From Streptomyces sp. NBC_01465 (GTDB lineage Bacteria > Actinomycetota > Actinomycetes > Streptomycetales > Streptomycetaceae), in NCBI RefSeq assembly GCF_036227325.1, contig NZ_CP109467.1, forward strand, positions 5,828,001 to 5,892,000: a stretch of 64,000 nucleotides of DNA, read 5' to 3'. A program made the translations under genes and the position numbers. Numbering within the stretch: the first letter of the stretch is position 1; each line of letters starts with the position of its first letter. Below the pieces are notes generated by a model. The model was not told the DNA's origin. It saw only the letters and a program-made list of their open reading frames with translations, and made no database searches. Shown here one piece after another: positions 18,091 to 27,322 of this stretch.

Positions 18091-18603
18091 GTGCCGAAGC
18101 CGCTCAGCCTTCCCTTCGATCCCATCGCCCGCGCCGACGAACTCTGGCAGCAGCGCTGGGGCCCCGTCCCCTCGATGGCCGCGATCACCTCGATCATGCG
18201 CGCGCAGCAGATCCTGCTGGCCGAGGTCGACGCGGTCGTGAAGCCGTACGGGCTGACCTTCGCACGGTACGAGGCGCTCGTCCTCCTCACCTTCTCCAAG
18301 GCCGGCGAACTGCCGATGTCCAAGATCGGCGAGCGCCTGATGGTGCACCCGACGTCCGTCACCAACACCGTCGACCGCCTCGTCCGCTCCGGCCTCGTCG
18401 ACAAGCGGCCGAACCCGAACGACGGGCGCGGAACGCTCGCCTCCATCACCGACAAGGGTCGGGAGGTCGTCGAGTCGGCGACGCGGGACCTGATGGCGAT
18501 GGAGTTCGGACTCGGGGCGTACGACGCCGAGGAGTGCGCCGAGATCTTCGCCATGCTGCGGCCCCTGCGGGTGGCTGCCGCCGATTTCGAGGACAGGGGA
18601 TGA
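18091..18603 (+). CDS. MarR-family transcriptional regulator
   Basis: 170 residues, starting GTG 18091 (MPKPLSLPFDPIARADELW). Winged helix: MSKIGERLMVHPTSVTNTVD, RLVRSGLVDKRPNPNDGRG, with the wing NDGRGT. The N-terminal 25 residues before the first dimerisation helix are typical of a Streptomyces subgroup found near acyl-CoA mutase genes. It starts 10 bp after the MFS stop, so it is probably in the same transcript. It is followed by a CRISPR-like two-repeat element, DUF3817 and icmA. Effector unknown. Confidence 0.92.
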   Translation: MPKPLSLPFDPIARADELWQQRWGPVPSMAAITSIMRAQQILLAEVDAVVKPYGLTFARYEALVLLTFSKAGELPMSKIGERLMVHPTSVTNTVDRLVRSGLVDKRPNPNDGRGTLASITDKGREVVESATRDLMAMEFGLGAYDAEECAEIFAMLRPLRVAAADFEDRG

Positions 18604-18637
18604 GCGGATCAGTACGCTGATCTGCGGGTCCGCACGC

Positions 18638-18727
18638 TTGCTCCCCGCCGCTGCGGGGGTGGTCCGAGCGTTCTGACGCGCTAGCGCATGATGGCTTGGT
18701 GCTCCCCGCCGACGCGGGGGTTTTCGG
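18638..18727. CRISPR. CRISPR-like mini-array: two 29-nt repeats, one 32-nt spacer
   Basis: Repeat 1 is 18638-18666 (TTGCTCCCCGCCGCTGCGGG then GGTGGTCCG). Repeat 2 is 18699-18727 (GTGCTCCCCGCCGACGCGGG then GGTTTTCGG). 23 of 29 positions agree and both contain the CCCCGC-N4-GCGGGG dyad. The period is exactly 61 bp, leaving a 32-nt spacer at 18667-18698: the geometry of type I-E arrays. No cas gene is in the window. A competing reading is two intrinsic terminator hairpins between the MarR and DUF3817 genes; repeat 2 is followed by TTTTC. Confidence 0.5.
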
Positions 18728-18746
18728 GGCGGTTAGTCTCGTATGC

Positions 18747-19085
18747 ATGAAACGAAGCGTGCTGACCCGCTACCGCGTGATGGCGTACGTCACCGGTGTG
18801 CTGCTGGTCCTGCTGACCCTGGGCGTCATCGCCAAGTACCTGCTGGACATCGACGGGGCCTCGAGCTTCGTCAGCGTCGTCGGCATCGCGCACGGCTGGC
18901 TGTATGTCCTGTACCTCGTTTTCGCCTTCGACCTGGGGTCCAAGGCGAAGTGGCCGGTCGGCAAGCAGCTCTGGGTGCTGCTCGCGGGCACGATCCCCAC
19001 CGCCGCCTTCTTCGTGGAGCGCAAGGTCTCCCGCGAGGTCGAGCCGCTGGTCACGGACGACGGCCCGGCCGTCGCCAAGGCGTAA
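18747..19085 (+). CDS. DUF3817 small membrane protein (paralogue)
   Basis: 112 residues, start ATG 18747 (MKRSVLTRYRVMAYVTGVLL). Three hydrophobic segments and the conserved GIAHGWLYVLYLVF and PTAAFFVERKVSREV motifs match the copy at 14791. No good ribosome-binding site is seen; TAGTCT lies 7 bases before the ATG, so a leaderless transcript is possible. It is followed after about 100 bp by the icmA operator and gene. Function unknown. Confidence 0.88.
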   Translation: MKRSVLTRYRVMAYVTGVLLVLLTLGVIAKYLLDIDGASSFVSVVGIAHGWLYVLYLVFAFDLGSKAKWPVGKQLWVLLAGTIPTAAFFVERKVSREVEPLVTDDGPAVAKA

Positions 19086-19152
19086 CCACCCCCGCCCCCG
19101 GTACAACCGAGGGCGCTGTGACATTAGCTGCTCCGCAGCGTGGGCCATCGAC

Positions 19153-19176
19153 ATTTACTAGGACGTCCTAGTAAAT
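19153..19176. promoter_or_regulatory. 24-bp perfect palindromic operator upstream of icmA
   Basis: Perfect dyad symmetry over 24 bases centred between 19164 and 19165; the core is ACTAGGACGTCCTAGT, extended by ATTT on the left and AAAT on the right. It ends 8 bp before the icmA ATG and its right half contains TAGTAA, which could act as a -10 element. A repressor bound here would block transcription start. Which regulator binds is unknown. Confidence 0.85.
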
Positions 19177-19184
19177 TCGAGGGT

Positions 19185-20866
<1,682 letters not shown>

Positions 20867-20891
<25 letters not shown>

Positions 20892-22264
20892 CAGTCCTCC
20901 TGGTAGGGCGGCAGGGTCAGCCGGAACAGGGCCCCGCCGCCCGCTGCCCGTTCGGCCGTGAGGCCGGCGCCGTGGGCGCGCGCGATCTGGCGCGCCATCG
21001 CCAGGCCGAGACCCGAACCGGGGAGCGCGCGGGCCGCCTCCGCGCGGTAGAAGCGGTCGAAGACGTGGGGGAGGTCCTGGGGCGCGATGCCCGGACCGTG
21101 GTCGCGGATCGTCAACTCTGCCTCGGTGAGCGTCACTTCGACGGTGGCGTGCGGAGGTGAGAACTTCGCGGCGTTCGACAGCAGGTTGGCCAGGAGGCGG
21201 GCGAGGCGGGCGGGGACTCCGGGGAAGGTGGGGTCGGCCTCGGGATCCGTCCGTACGGTGAAGGTGATCTCCGGCCAGTGGCCGCGAGCCGTGGCCACGG
21301 CGTGGTCGACGAGCGGGGCGAGGCGGACCGCTTCGAGGAGGGGAGTGGGCTCCTCGTTGCGGGCCAGCTCGATCAAGTCGTTGACCAGGGACGTCACTTC
21401 GGTGATCTGACGGGTGAGGGCGGTGGACGCGCGCGTGCGCTGAGCCTCCGTCAGGCGGTCGGCGCGGGCGAGGAGTTCGGCGTTCGTACGCAGGGCGGTG
21501 AGCGGTGTGCGCAGCTCGTGGGAGGCGTCCGCGACGAGGCGGCGCTGGGCCGTGACCGAGCGCTCCAGCTCGTCCAGCATGGTGTTGAAGGTGGTGGTGA
21601 GCCGGGTGATCTCGTCGTGGCGGTCGGGTGCGGGCGGCTCGATGCGGTGGCGGGGGTCGCGGGTCGCCGTGATGCGCTCCGCCGTGGCGGTGAGGCGTAC
21701 GACAGGGGCGAGGCCCGTACGCGAGACCCAGTAGCCGAGCGCGGCCGCGAGGAGCACGCCGGCCGCGCCGATCGCGGAGAGGAGCCAGGCCGCCTGGTGC
21801 ACGCCGCGCTCCACCGGGTCGGCGCGCAGGGCGACTTGGAGGGCCCTGTCCTTGCCGAGAGGTGTCGTGAGCATCCGGGTGGGGTGACCGTAGAGCGTGA
21901 TGTTGGTGTAGTACGCGGCCCAGTCGCCGGCCGCCACCTCGCGGGTGGCTGCGGCGACGGGGAGGAGATAGGCGGCGGTGGGGTCGTCGGCCGCCGAGGC
22001 CGGGACGATCTGGCTGCACGCCGGGGCGGAGAGATAGCGGCACTCCCCGGCGAGCACGCCGGGGGCGGCGTCGCGGTTCTGCTGGGTGGCGAGGGTCGCG
22101 GACTGGGTGAGGTTGAGGTCGAGCTGGTGGTAGAGCTCGTAACGGATCACGAAGAAGGCGGCCACGCAGACGCCGAGCGCGACGAGCGCGACCGCTGCCG
22201 ACGCGGTGAGGGCGAGGCGGGTGCGCAGGGGGAGGGAGCGGGGTGCGCGCCGGCGGCCGGTCAC
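20867..22264 (-). CDS. Sensor histidine kinase with extracytoplasmic Cys pair
   Basis: 465 residues. TM1 is at about 18-40, the sensor loop at about 41-155 and TM2 at about 160-180, then HAMP, His in LVADASHELRTPLTALR, N box LLANLLSNAAKF, and G boxes DHGPGIAP and GSGLGLAMA. The sensor loop holds two cysteines eight residues apart (Cys75 and Cys83, GECRYLSAPACSQI), possibly a disulfide. GTG start 22264 overlaps the regulator stop by 4 bp. Predicted boxes in front of the regulator and of the murG-like gene suggest an envelope role (inference). Confidence 0.93.
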
Positions 22265-22938
22265 GGGAGGTCCAGCCGGTAGCCGATGCCGTGGACGGTC
22301 TGGACGAGGCGGGGCTCGCCGCCCGCCTCCAGTTTGCGGCGGAGGTAACCGACGTACACGGCAAGGGAGTTGGAGTCGGGCCCGAAGTCCTGGCCCCAGA
22401 CCAGCTCCAGGATCAGCTCGCGGGGGAGGACCTGCCCCGGATGGCGCAGAAGGAGTTCCAGGAGTGCGGACTCGGTCCGGCTGAACTCCAGGGCGCGAGC
22501 CCCGCGGTGCCCGGTACGGGTGGCGGGGTCGAGGGTGAGGTCGGCGTACGCGAGCGGGGCGCCGTCCTGTGCCGGGGCAGCACGCCGCAGGAGGGCCCGT
22601 ACGCGGGCGATCAGCTCGTCCAGCGCGAAAGGCTTGACGAGATAGTCGTCGGCGCCCGCCTCGAGCCCGTCGACGCGCTCGCTCACGGAGTCGAGCGCGG
22701 TCAGGACGAGGACGGGGGTGCGGTCGCCCGCGGCTCGCAACTGACGGCAGACCCCGAGCCCGTCGAGGACGGGCATCATCACGTCGAGCACGACGGCGTC
22801 GGGCTGCCAGGAGGCGACGGACGACAGCGCGGCGAGCCCGTCACCGACCCCGAGCACCTCGTACCCCTCGACACTGAGCCCGTCCTCGACGGCGGCGCGC
22901 ACCTCGGGCTGGTCGTCCACGACCAGGATCTTCGTCAT
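22261..22938 (-). CDS. OmpR/PhoB-family response regulator
   Basis: 225 residues from ATG 22938 (MTKILVVDDQPEVRAAVEDG). Phospho-acceptor Asp52 in VVLDVMMPVLDG, Lys in DYLVKPFALDEL. The winged helix ends YVGYLRRKLEAGGEPRLVQTVHGIGYRLDLP. It is the first gene of the pair with the kinase. A direct-repeat box, CTCTTAG-N4-CTCTTAG, lies 24 bp upstream of its start, and a second copy lies just before the murG-like gene, so I infer autoregulation and control of that locus. Confidence 0.95.
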   Translation of the reverse strand: MTKILVVDDQPEVRAAVEDGLSVEGYEVLGVGDGLAALSSVASWQPDAVVLDVMMPVLDGLGVCRQLRAAGDRTPVLVLTALDSVSERVDGLEAGADDYLVKPFALDELIARVRALLRRAAPAQDGAPLAYADLTLDPATRTGHRGARALEFSRTESALLELLLRHPGQVLPRELILELVWGQDFGPDSNSLAVYVGYLRRKLEAGGEPRLVQTVHGIGYRLDLP

Positions 22939-22962
22939 GGGGCAAAGACTGCCAAATGCGGC

Positions 22963-22980
22963 TCTTAGAACTCTCTTAGA
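22963..22980. promoter_or_regulatory. Response-regulator box 1 (direct repeat, 11-bp spacing)
   Basis: TCTTAGAACTCTCTTAGA: CTCTTAG at 22962-22968 and 22973-22979, exactly 11 bp apart. The near-identical box 2 is at 23167-23184. The spacing is that of OmpR-type tandem binding. It lies in the promoter region of the regulator/kinase operon. Confidence 0.75.
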
Positions 22981-23068
22981 CGGGGCGGGGCGGCGTGCGG
23001 GGGCAGTTGTTCGCAGGTGGGGCGGTCCGGGACCCGGACGCTCAGCGGGGTCGGGGGCGGGATGAGTT

Positions 23069-23159
23069 CCCCACCCCGCCCCTTCCCGAAACTGGGGGCA
23101 GGCCCCCAGGCCCCCGGGGCCCGGGCGAGGCGGGGGCTTCGCCCCCTGCGCCCCCGAAC
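23069..23159. repeat. Dispersed GC-rich repeat, copy B
   Basis: A 91-bp element sharing both ends with copy A at 16496 (left 24 bases identical, right 28 bases with two changes) but with a shorter, different interior of inverted C/G runs. It sits between the two response-regulator boxes in the divergent promoter region, and could have spread the region apart. Confidence 0.8.
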
Positions 23160-23166
23160 CCCCTGG

Positions 23167-23184
23167 TCTTAGAACCCTCTTAAA
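23167..23184. promoter_or_regulatory. Response-regulator box 2, upstream of murG-like gene
   Basis: TCTTAGAACCCTCTTAAA: same direct repeat as box 1 (16 of 18 bases), same orientation, 11-bp spacing, ending 21 bp before the ATG at 23206. It links the two-component system to this operon. Confidence 0.75.
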
Positions 23185-23205
23185 CCGCCCCGCGAATCTG
23201 CAGCC

Positions 23206-24375
23206 ATGCGGACAACGACTCGGTTCACCACGGCCCGGACCACGGCAGCCCCCCTCTCGGTCGTCATCGGTGCCGGCGGCACCGGCGGTCACATCTATCC
23301 CGGGCTCGCCCTCGCCGACGCCCTGCGCCGGGCCGACCCTCGTGCCGTCGTCTCCTTCGTCGGTACGGAGCGCGGGCTCGAGACGCGGCTCATTCCCGAT
23401 GCCGGGTACCGGCTGCACACCGTCGACATGATCCCCTTCGACCCCGCCCTCGGCGCCAAGCGCTATCTGCTCCCCGCGGCCCTCCTCCGGTCCGGTGTCC
23501 AGTGCCGCACCATCCTCCGCGAGCAGCGCGCCCAGGTCGCCGTCGGGATGGGCGGCTACCCGAGCGCGCCCGTCATCCTCGGCGCCCGCATGGCCGGGCT
23601 GCCCAGCGTCATCCATGAGTCCAACGCCGTTCCGGGGCGCGCCAATCAGTTCGCCGCCCGGCTCACCCCCCACCTCACCGTCGCCTTCGACCGCAGCCGC
23701 GCCCATCTCGCCGGCGGGCAGAACGCCGAGACCGTGGGCATGCCCATCGCCGCCCCCATCGCCTCACTCGACCGGGCCGCCCTGCGCGACGAGGCCCGGC
23801 GCGCACTCGGCGTTCCCGACCGGGCCCGGCTCGTTCTCGTCAACGGCGGGAGCCTCGGGGCCGCCCGGCTCACAGCGGCCGCGATCGGGCTCGCCTCGCG
23901 CTGGCAGTGGCGCGAGGACGTCCACCTCCTCATCAAGACCGGGCCCGCCGCCCTGGACGCCACCCGCATACGCCTCGCCGACGAGGGCGGCGACCGCGTG
24001 GCCCGCGCCGTCCCCTATCTCGACCGTATGGAACTGGCCTACGCGGCAGCCGATCTGGTGATCTGCCGGGCCGGCTCCGCGACCGTCGCCGAGCTCGCCA
24101 CCACCGGCGTCCCCGCCGTCCTCGTCCCCTACCCGCACGCCCCGGGCGACCACCAGACCCACAACGCCCGCGTTCTGTGCGACGCCGGGGCCGGAGTCCT
24201 GCTCCCCGACGCGGAGACCACCGCCGACCGGCTCGCGGAGCTCGTCGGGCCGCTGCTCGACAACCCCGCGCGCCTCGCAGCCATGAGCGGCGCAGCCCAC
24301 CCCTCCACCCACGCCCAGGCCGCAGACCTGCTGGCCGCCACCGTCATCGAGCACGCACTGGAGCACGCAGCATGA
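23206..24375 (+). CDS. MurG-like UDP-GlcNAc glycosyltransferase
   Basis: 389 residues of glycosyltransferase family 28. N-terminal lipid-acceptor motif GAGGTGGHIYPGLALADAL, then VGMGGYPSAPV and HESNAVPGRANQ; C-terminal nucleotide-sugar site GGSLGAARL, ICRAGSATVAEL and GDHQTHNARVL. MurG in the division cluster makes lipid II; this copy lies outside such a cluster, next to a LegB-like dehydratase, so it may act on another lipid-linked sugar or give inducible extra MurG. ATGA overlap (4 bp) with the dehydratase gene. Probably controlled by the divergent two-component system through box 2. Confidence 0.88.
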   Translation: MRTTTRFTTARTTAAPLSVVIGAGGTGGHIYPGLALADALRRADPRAVVSFVGTERGLETRLIPDAGYRLHTVDMIPFDPALGAKRYLLPAALLRSGVQCRTILREQRAQVAVGMGGYPSAPVILGARMAGLPSVIHESNAVPGRANQFAARLTPHLTVAFDRSRAHLAGGQNAETVGMPIAAPIASLDRAALRDEARRALGVPDRARLVLVNGGSLGAARLTAAAIGLASRWQWREDVHLLIKTGPAALDATRIRLADEGGDRVARAVPYLDRMELAYAAADLVICRAGSATVAELATTGVPAVLVPYPHAPGDHQTHNARVLCDAGAGVLLPDAETTADRLAELVGPLLDNPARLAAMSGAAHPSTHAQAADLLAATVIEHALEHAA

Positions 24376-25361
24376 GCACCAACCCCTGGAAGAACCGCAC
24401 CGTCCTCGTCACCGGCGCCGAGGGCTTCATCGGCTCGACCCTCGTCGACCTCCTCGTCGAACAGGGCGCGAACGTCCGGGCCTTCGTGCACTACAAGCCG
24501 TACGCCGAGAAGGGCCACCTCGCCCGCCATATCGGCCAGGTTGAGATGCTGGCAGGCGACGTACGCGACGCCGGTCGCGTCAGCGACGCGGTCGCCGGCT
24601 GCGACACCGTCTTCCATCTCGCCGCGCTGATCGGCATCCCGTACAGCTACGACTCCCCGGGCGCGTACGTACAGACCAACGTCACCGGCACCGAGAACAT
24701 CGCCGAGGCCTGCCGCCGCCACTCCGTGCGCCGCCTCGTCCACACCTCCACGAGCGAGGTGTACGGAACCGCGCTCACCGCCCCCATCAGCGAGAGCCAC
24801 CCCCTCCAGCCGCAGTCCCCGTACTCCGCATCGAAGATCGGCGCCGACATGATGGCGCTCTCGCACTTCCACGCCTTCGAGCTGCCGGTGACGGTGGTCC
24901 GCCCCTTCAACACCTACGGACCGAGGCAGTCCGCCCGCGCCGTGATCCCCACGATCCTGGCCCAACTCCACGCCGGGGCACGGCAGATCAAGCTCGGCTC
25001 GCTCTCGCCGACCCGCGACTTCACGTACGTCACCGACACCGCCAGGGGCTTTCTCGCCCTGGCCGACTGCGACCGCGCCCTGGGGGAGAGCGTCAACCTC
25101 GGCACCGGCCAGGAGATCTCGATCGGCGACCTGGCGCAGGCGCTGATCGCCGCCTCGGGCCGCGACGCCGAGGTCGTCGTGGACCCGGCACGCCTGCGCC
25201 CCTCCGGCAGCGAGGTCCAGCGGCTGCTCTCCGACAACACCCGGGCCCGCGAGTGGGCGGGGTGGGAGCCGCAGGTCCCGCTGACCGAGGGTCTGTCCTG
25301 TACGTCGGAGTGGATCGCGGAGAACCTGCACCTGTTCGCGGCCGACCGCTACCAGGTGTAA
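24372..25361 (+). CDS. Extended SDR sugar-nucleotide 4,6-dehydratase (LegB-like)
   Basis: 329 residues. NAD-binding GAEGFIGSTLVDLLVEQGANV, catalytic SPYSASKIGADMM (YxxxK), and TSEVYGTA with active-site Thr. The stretches IPYSYDSPGAYVQTNVTGTEN and VVRPFNTYGPRQSARAVIPTI resemble LegB-type UDP-GlcNAc 4,6-dehydratases more than UDP-glucose 4-epimerases. The start overlaps the murG-like stop by 4 bp (ATGA). Together the pair may build and transfer a modified amino sugar on a lipid carrier; this is inference. The 3' end is 1 bp from the convergent TetR stop. Confidence 0.88.
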   Translation: MSTNPWKNRTVLVTGAEGFIGSTLVDLLVEQGANVRAFVHYKPYAEKGHLARHIGQVEMLAGDVRDAGRVSDAVAGCDTVFHLAALIGIPYSYDSPGAYVQTNVTGTENIAEACRRHSVRRLVHTSTSEVYGTALTAPISESHPLQPQSPYSASKIGADMMALSHFHAFELPVTVVRPFNTYGPRQSARAVIPTILAQLHAGARQIKLGSLSPTRDFTYVTDTARGFLALADCDRALGESVNLGTGQEISIGDLAQALIAASGRDAEVVVDPARLRPSGSEVQRLLSDNTRAREWAGWEPQVPLTEGLSCTSEWIAENLHLFAADRYQV

Positions 25362-25362
25362 A

Positions 25363-26001
25363 TCACCCCTGCACGCCGCCCAGCCCCGACACCAGCAGCA
25401 GCGTGAAGCTGTGCGCCCACGCCTCGTCAATGGGCTCACAGCTCACCAGGGTCCGGTGCACCACGGCCCCCGCGATGACGTCGAAGATCAGGTCCGCGTT
25501 GCGGGCCGCCGCCTCCGAGTCCTCCTCGTACGGAAGCTCCCCGCGCGCCTGCGCCCGCTCCCGCCCGACCAGTACGAGCCGCTTCTGCCGGTCGACGATG
25601 GCCGTACGGATCCGCTGCCGCAGCGGCTCGTCGCCCGTCGACTCCGCGACCACCGCCATCAGCGCGGTCTTGGTCTCCGGCCGCTCAAGCAGGGCCGCGA
25701 ACTGCAGCACCACACCTTCCACGTCCGCCAACAGGCTTCCCCTGTCGGGCAGTTCGAGCTCGTCGAAGAGGACCGCCACCGCGTCCACGACCAGCTCGTT
25801 CTTGCCCGCCCAGCGCCGGTAGAGGGTGGTCTTGGCGACCCCGGCCCGCGTCGCCACGTCGCCCAGCGTCAGCTTGGACCAGCCCAGTTCGACCAGGGCG
25901 TCCCGGGTCGCTTCGAGGATCGCCTCGTCCGCGGCGGTGGAACGGGGGCGGCCGGTGCGCGGCGTGGGGGCGGTGGGGGGAGGCGGCATGCCCGCGACCA
26001 T
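25363..26001 (-). CDS. TetR-family transcriptional regulator
   Basis: About 212 residues. HTH at the N-terminus: DEAILEATRDALVELGWSKL, TLGDVATRAGVAKTTLYRRW, then AGKNELVVDAV. The C-terminal ligand domain matches the TetR_C group (VVLQFAALLERPETKTALM). Start is ATG 26001 (MVAGMPPPPTAP) or ATG 25989; both precede the Pro-rich leader. An ATACC-N8-GGTAT dyad covers the first start codon, consistent with self-repression. Divergent from the thioredoxin gene. Confidence 0.9.
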   Translation of the reverse strand: MVAGMPPPPTAPTPRTGRPRSTAADEAILEATRDALVELGWSKLTLGDVATRAGVAKTTLYRRWAGKNELVVDAVAVLFDELELPDRGSLLADVEGVVLQFAALLERPETKTALMAVVAESTGDEPLRQRIRTAIVDRQKRLVLVGRERAQARGELPYEEDSEAAARNADLIFDVIAGAVVHRTLVSCEPIDEAWAHSFTLLLVSGLGGVQG

Positions 26002-26017
26002 ACCGGTCGGTAGGTAT
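26000..26017. promoter_or_regulatory. TetR-type operator at the regulator's own start
   Basis: Outer arms ATACC (26000-26004) and GGTAT (26013-26017), with an inner TACCG-GT-CGGTA dyad at 26001-26012. Position over the start codon suggests autoregulation. Confidence 0.6.
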
Positions 26018-26074
26018 CGCGGTGAGTGAGTCAGATCACGAAGGATTCCCGCGCCGTGCCGACCGTCGCACAGA

Positions 26075-26133
26075 TACGCTACGACCCGTAGCGTAAAGAG
26101 CGACAACCACGGCACCGGGTGGGGACCCGGTGC
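26075..26133. promoter_or_regulatory. Two perfect dyads in the trx leader
   Basis: TACGCTACG-ACC-CGTAGCGTA at 26075-26095 (9-bp arms, 3-nt spacer) is followed by GCACCGGGT-GGGG-ACCCGGTGC at 26112-26133 (9-bp arms, 4-nt loop). The first looks like a repressor site, the second like an RNA hairpin 99 bp before the trx ATG. Confidence 0.65.
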
Positions 26134-26231
26134 TCCCGCCACTCACTACGTTCAGTGCAGTTCAGCGCAGTACTCCGGCCAATGTGCCGGCGGCTTTCCG
26201 GAACGAGCGGCAGAAGGGGGAGGATGTACTC

Positions 26232-27209
26232 ATGCAGCCTAGGAACATGTCCATGAGCGGCGTCGTCGACCTCGCCGCAGTGAAGGCGGCCAACGAGGCC
26301 CGGCAGAAGGCGGAGCAGGCGCGCGCCGAGGCCGCCCGGCAGGGCGGCGGCGCCCCGGCGGCCGTCTCTCCCTCCTCTCTTGTCATCGATGTCGACGAAG
26401 CCGGTTTCGAGAGCGACGTACTGCAGCGCTCCGCCGAGGTCCCGGTCGTCATCGACTTCTGGGCCGAGTGGTGCGAGCCGTGCAAGCAGCTCGGCCCGCT
26501 GCTCGAACGCCTCGCCGTCGAGTACAACGGCCGTTTCCTCCTCGCCAAGGTGGACGTCGACGCCAACCAGATGCTGATGCAGCAGTTCGGCATCCAGGGC
26601 ATCCCGGCCGTCTTCGCCGTCGTCGCCGGCCAGGCGCTCCCGCTCTTCCAGGGCGCGGCGCCCGAGGCCCAGATCCGCCAGACGCTGGACCAGCTGATCC
26701 AGGTCGGCGAGGAGCGCTTCGGACTGACCGGCATCGTGGTCGACGGGGACGCCCCCGAGGGCTCGGCGGAGCCCGCCCCGATCCCGGTCGGCCCGTACGA
26801 CGCCCTGCTCGAGGCCGCCGTACAGGCCCTGGACGCCAATGACTTCGGCGGTGCGGTCCAGGCGTACAAGAACGTGCTCTCCGACGACCCGGGCAACGAG
26901 GAGGCCAAGCTCGGCCTCGCCCAGGCGCAGCTCCTGCAGCGCGTGCAGAGCGCGGACCCGCAGCAGGTCCGCAAGGCCGCCGCCGACAATCCGGCCGATG
27001 TCGCCGCACAGATCGCGGCCGCGGACCTGGATCTGGTCGGCGGTCACGTCGAGGACGCCTTCGCGCGCCTCGTCGACACGGTCCGGATCACGGCGGGCGA
27101 CGAGCGGGACGCGGCGCGCGTACGGCTCCTCGAGCTCTTCGAAGTGATCGGCGCCGATGATCAGAGAGTGACGGCCGCGCGCAGCGCGCTGGCGCGGGTT
27201 CTCTTCTGA
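26232..27209 (+). CDS. Thioredoxin-TPR co-chaperone (YbbN/CnoX type)
   Basis: 325 residues. Start ATG 26232 with AAGGGGGAGG 7-8 bases upstream. After a charged N-terminal helix (about 1-45) comes a thioredoxin domain with VVIDFWAEWCEPCKQLGPLLE, keeping both redox cysteines (WCEPC), and the cis-Pro in GIQGIPAVFAV. The C-terminal 150 residues are TPR-like helices (DALLEAAVQALDANDFGGAVQAYKNVL). Family members act as chaperone-linked thioredoxins. Single gene, bracketed by leader dyads and a downstream terminator. Confidence 0.92.
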   Translation: MQPRNMSMSGVVDLAAVKAANEARQKAEQARAEAARQGGGAPAAVSPSSLVIDVDEAGFESDVLQRSAEVPVVIDFWAEWCEPCKQLGPLLERLAVEYNGRFLLAKVDVDANQMLMQQFGIQGIPAVFAVVAGQALPLFQGAAPEAQIRQTLDQLIQVGEERFGLTGIVVDGDAPEGSAEPAPIPVGPYDALLEAAVQALDANDFGGAVQAYKNVLSDDPGNEEAKLGLAQAQLLQRVQSADPQQVRKAAADNPADVAAQIAAADLDLVGGHVEDAFARLVDTVRITAGDERDAARVRLLELFEVIGADDQRVTAARSALARVLF

Positions 27210-27240
27210 GCCTCGGCTGAGCTGTCACTAAACGCGTGGT

Positions 27241-27265
27241 GTCAGCGGGAAACCCCTGACGTTTT
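27241..27265 (+). terminator. Terminator after trx
   Basis: GTCAG-C-GGG-AAA-CCC-CTGAC hairpin at 27241-27260 followed by GTTTT. Confidence 0.7.
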
Positions 27266-27284
27266 GGCGACACAGAGACAACAG

Positions 27285-27322
27285 GCGGCCGCGCTTTACC
27301 AAAACTTGGTAAACGCGGCCGC
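27285..27322. terminator. Long hairpin, probable bidirectional terminator
   Basis: GCGGCCGCG-C-TTTACCAA at 27285-27302 pairs with TTGGTAAA-CGCGGCCGC at 27306-27322: 17 paired bases with one bulged C and a 3-nt loop. Confidence 0.75.

Noticed and set aside
18638..18727. A full CRISPR-Cas locus
   Set aside because: Only two repeats and no cas genes occur in the window; reported only as a CRISPR-like element.
22261..23706. Response regulator extended upstream to ~481 residues
   Set aside because: The extra N-terminus reads through the intergenic boxes, the dispersed repeat and the murG-like gene; receiver-domain sequence starts at ATG 22938.
26112..26133. A riboswitch upstream of trx
   Set aside because: One simple hairpin with no conserved ligand-binding core recognised; described as a leader hairpin only.
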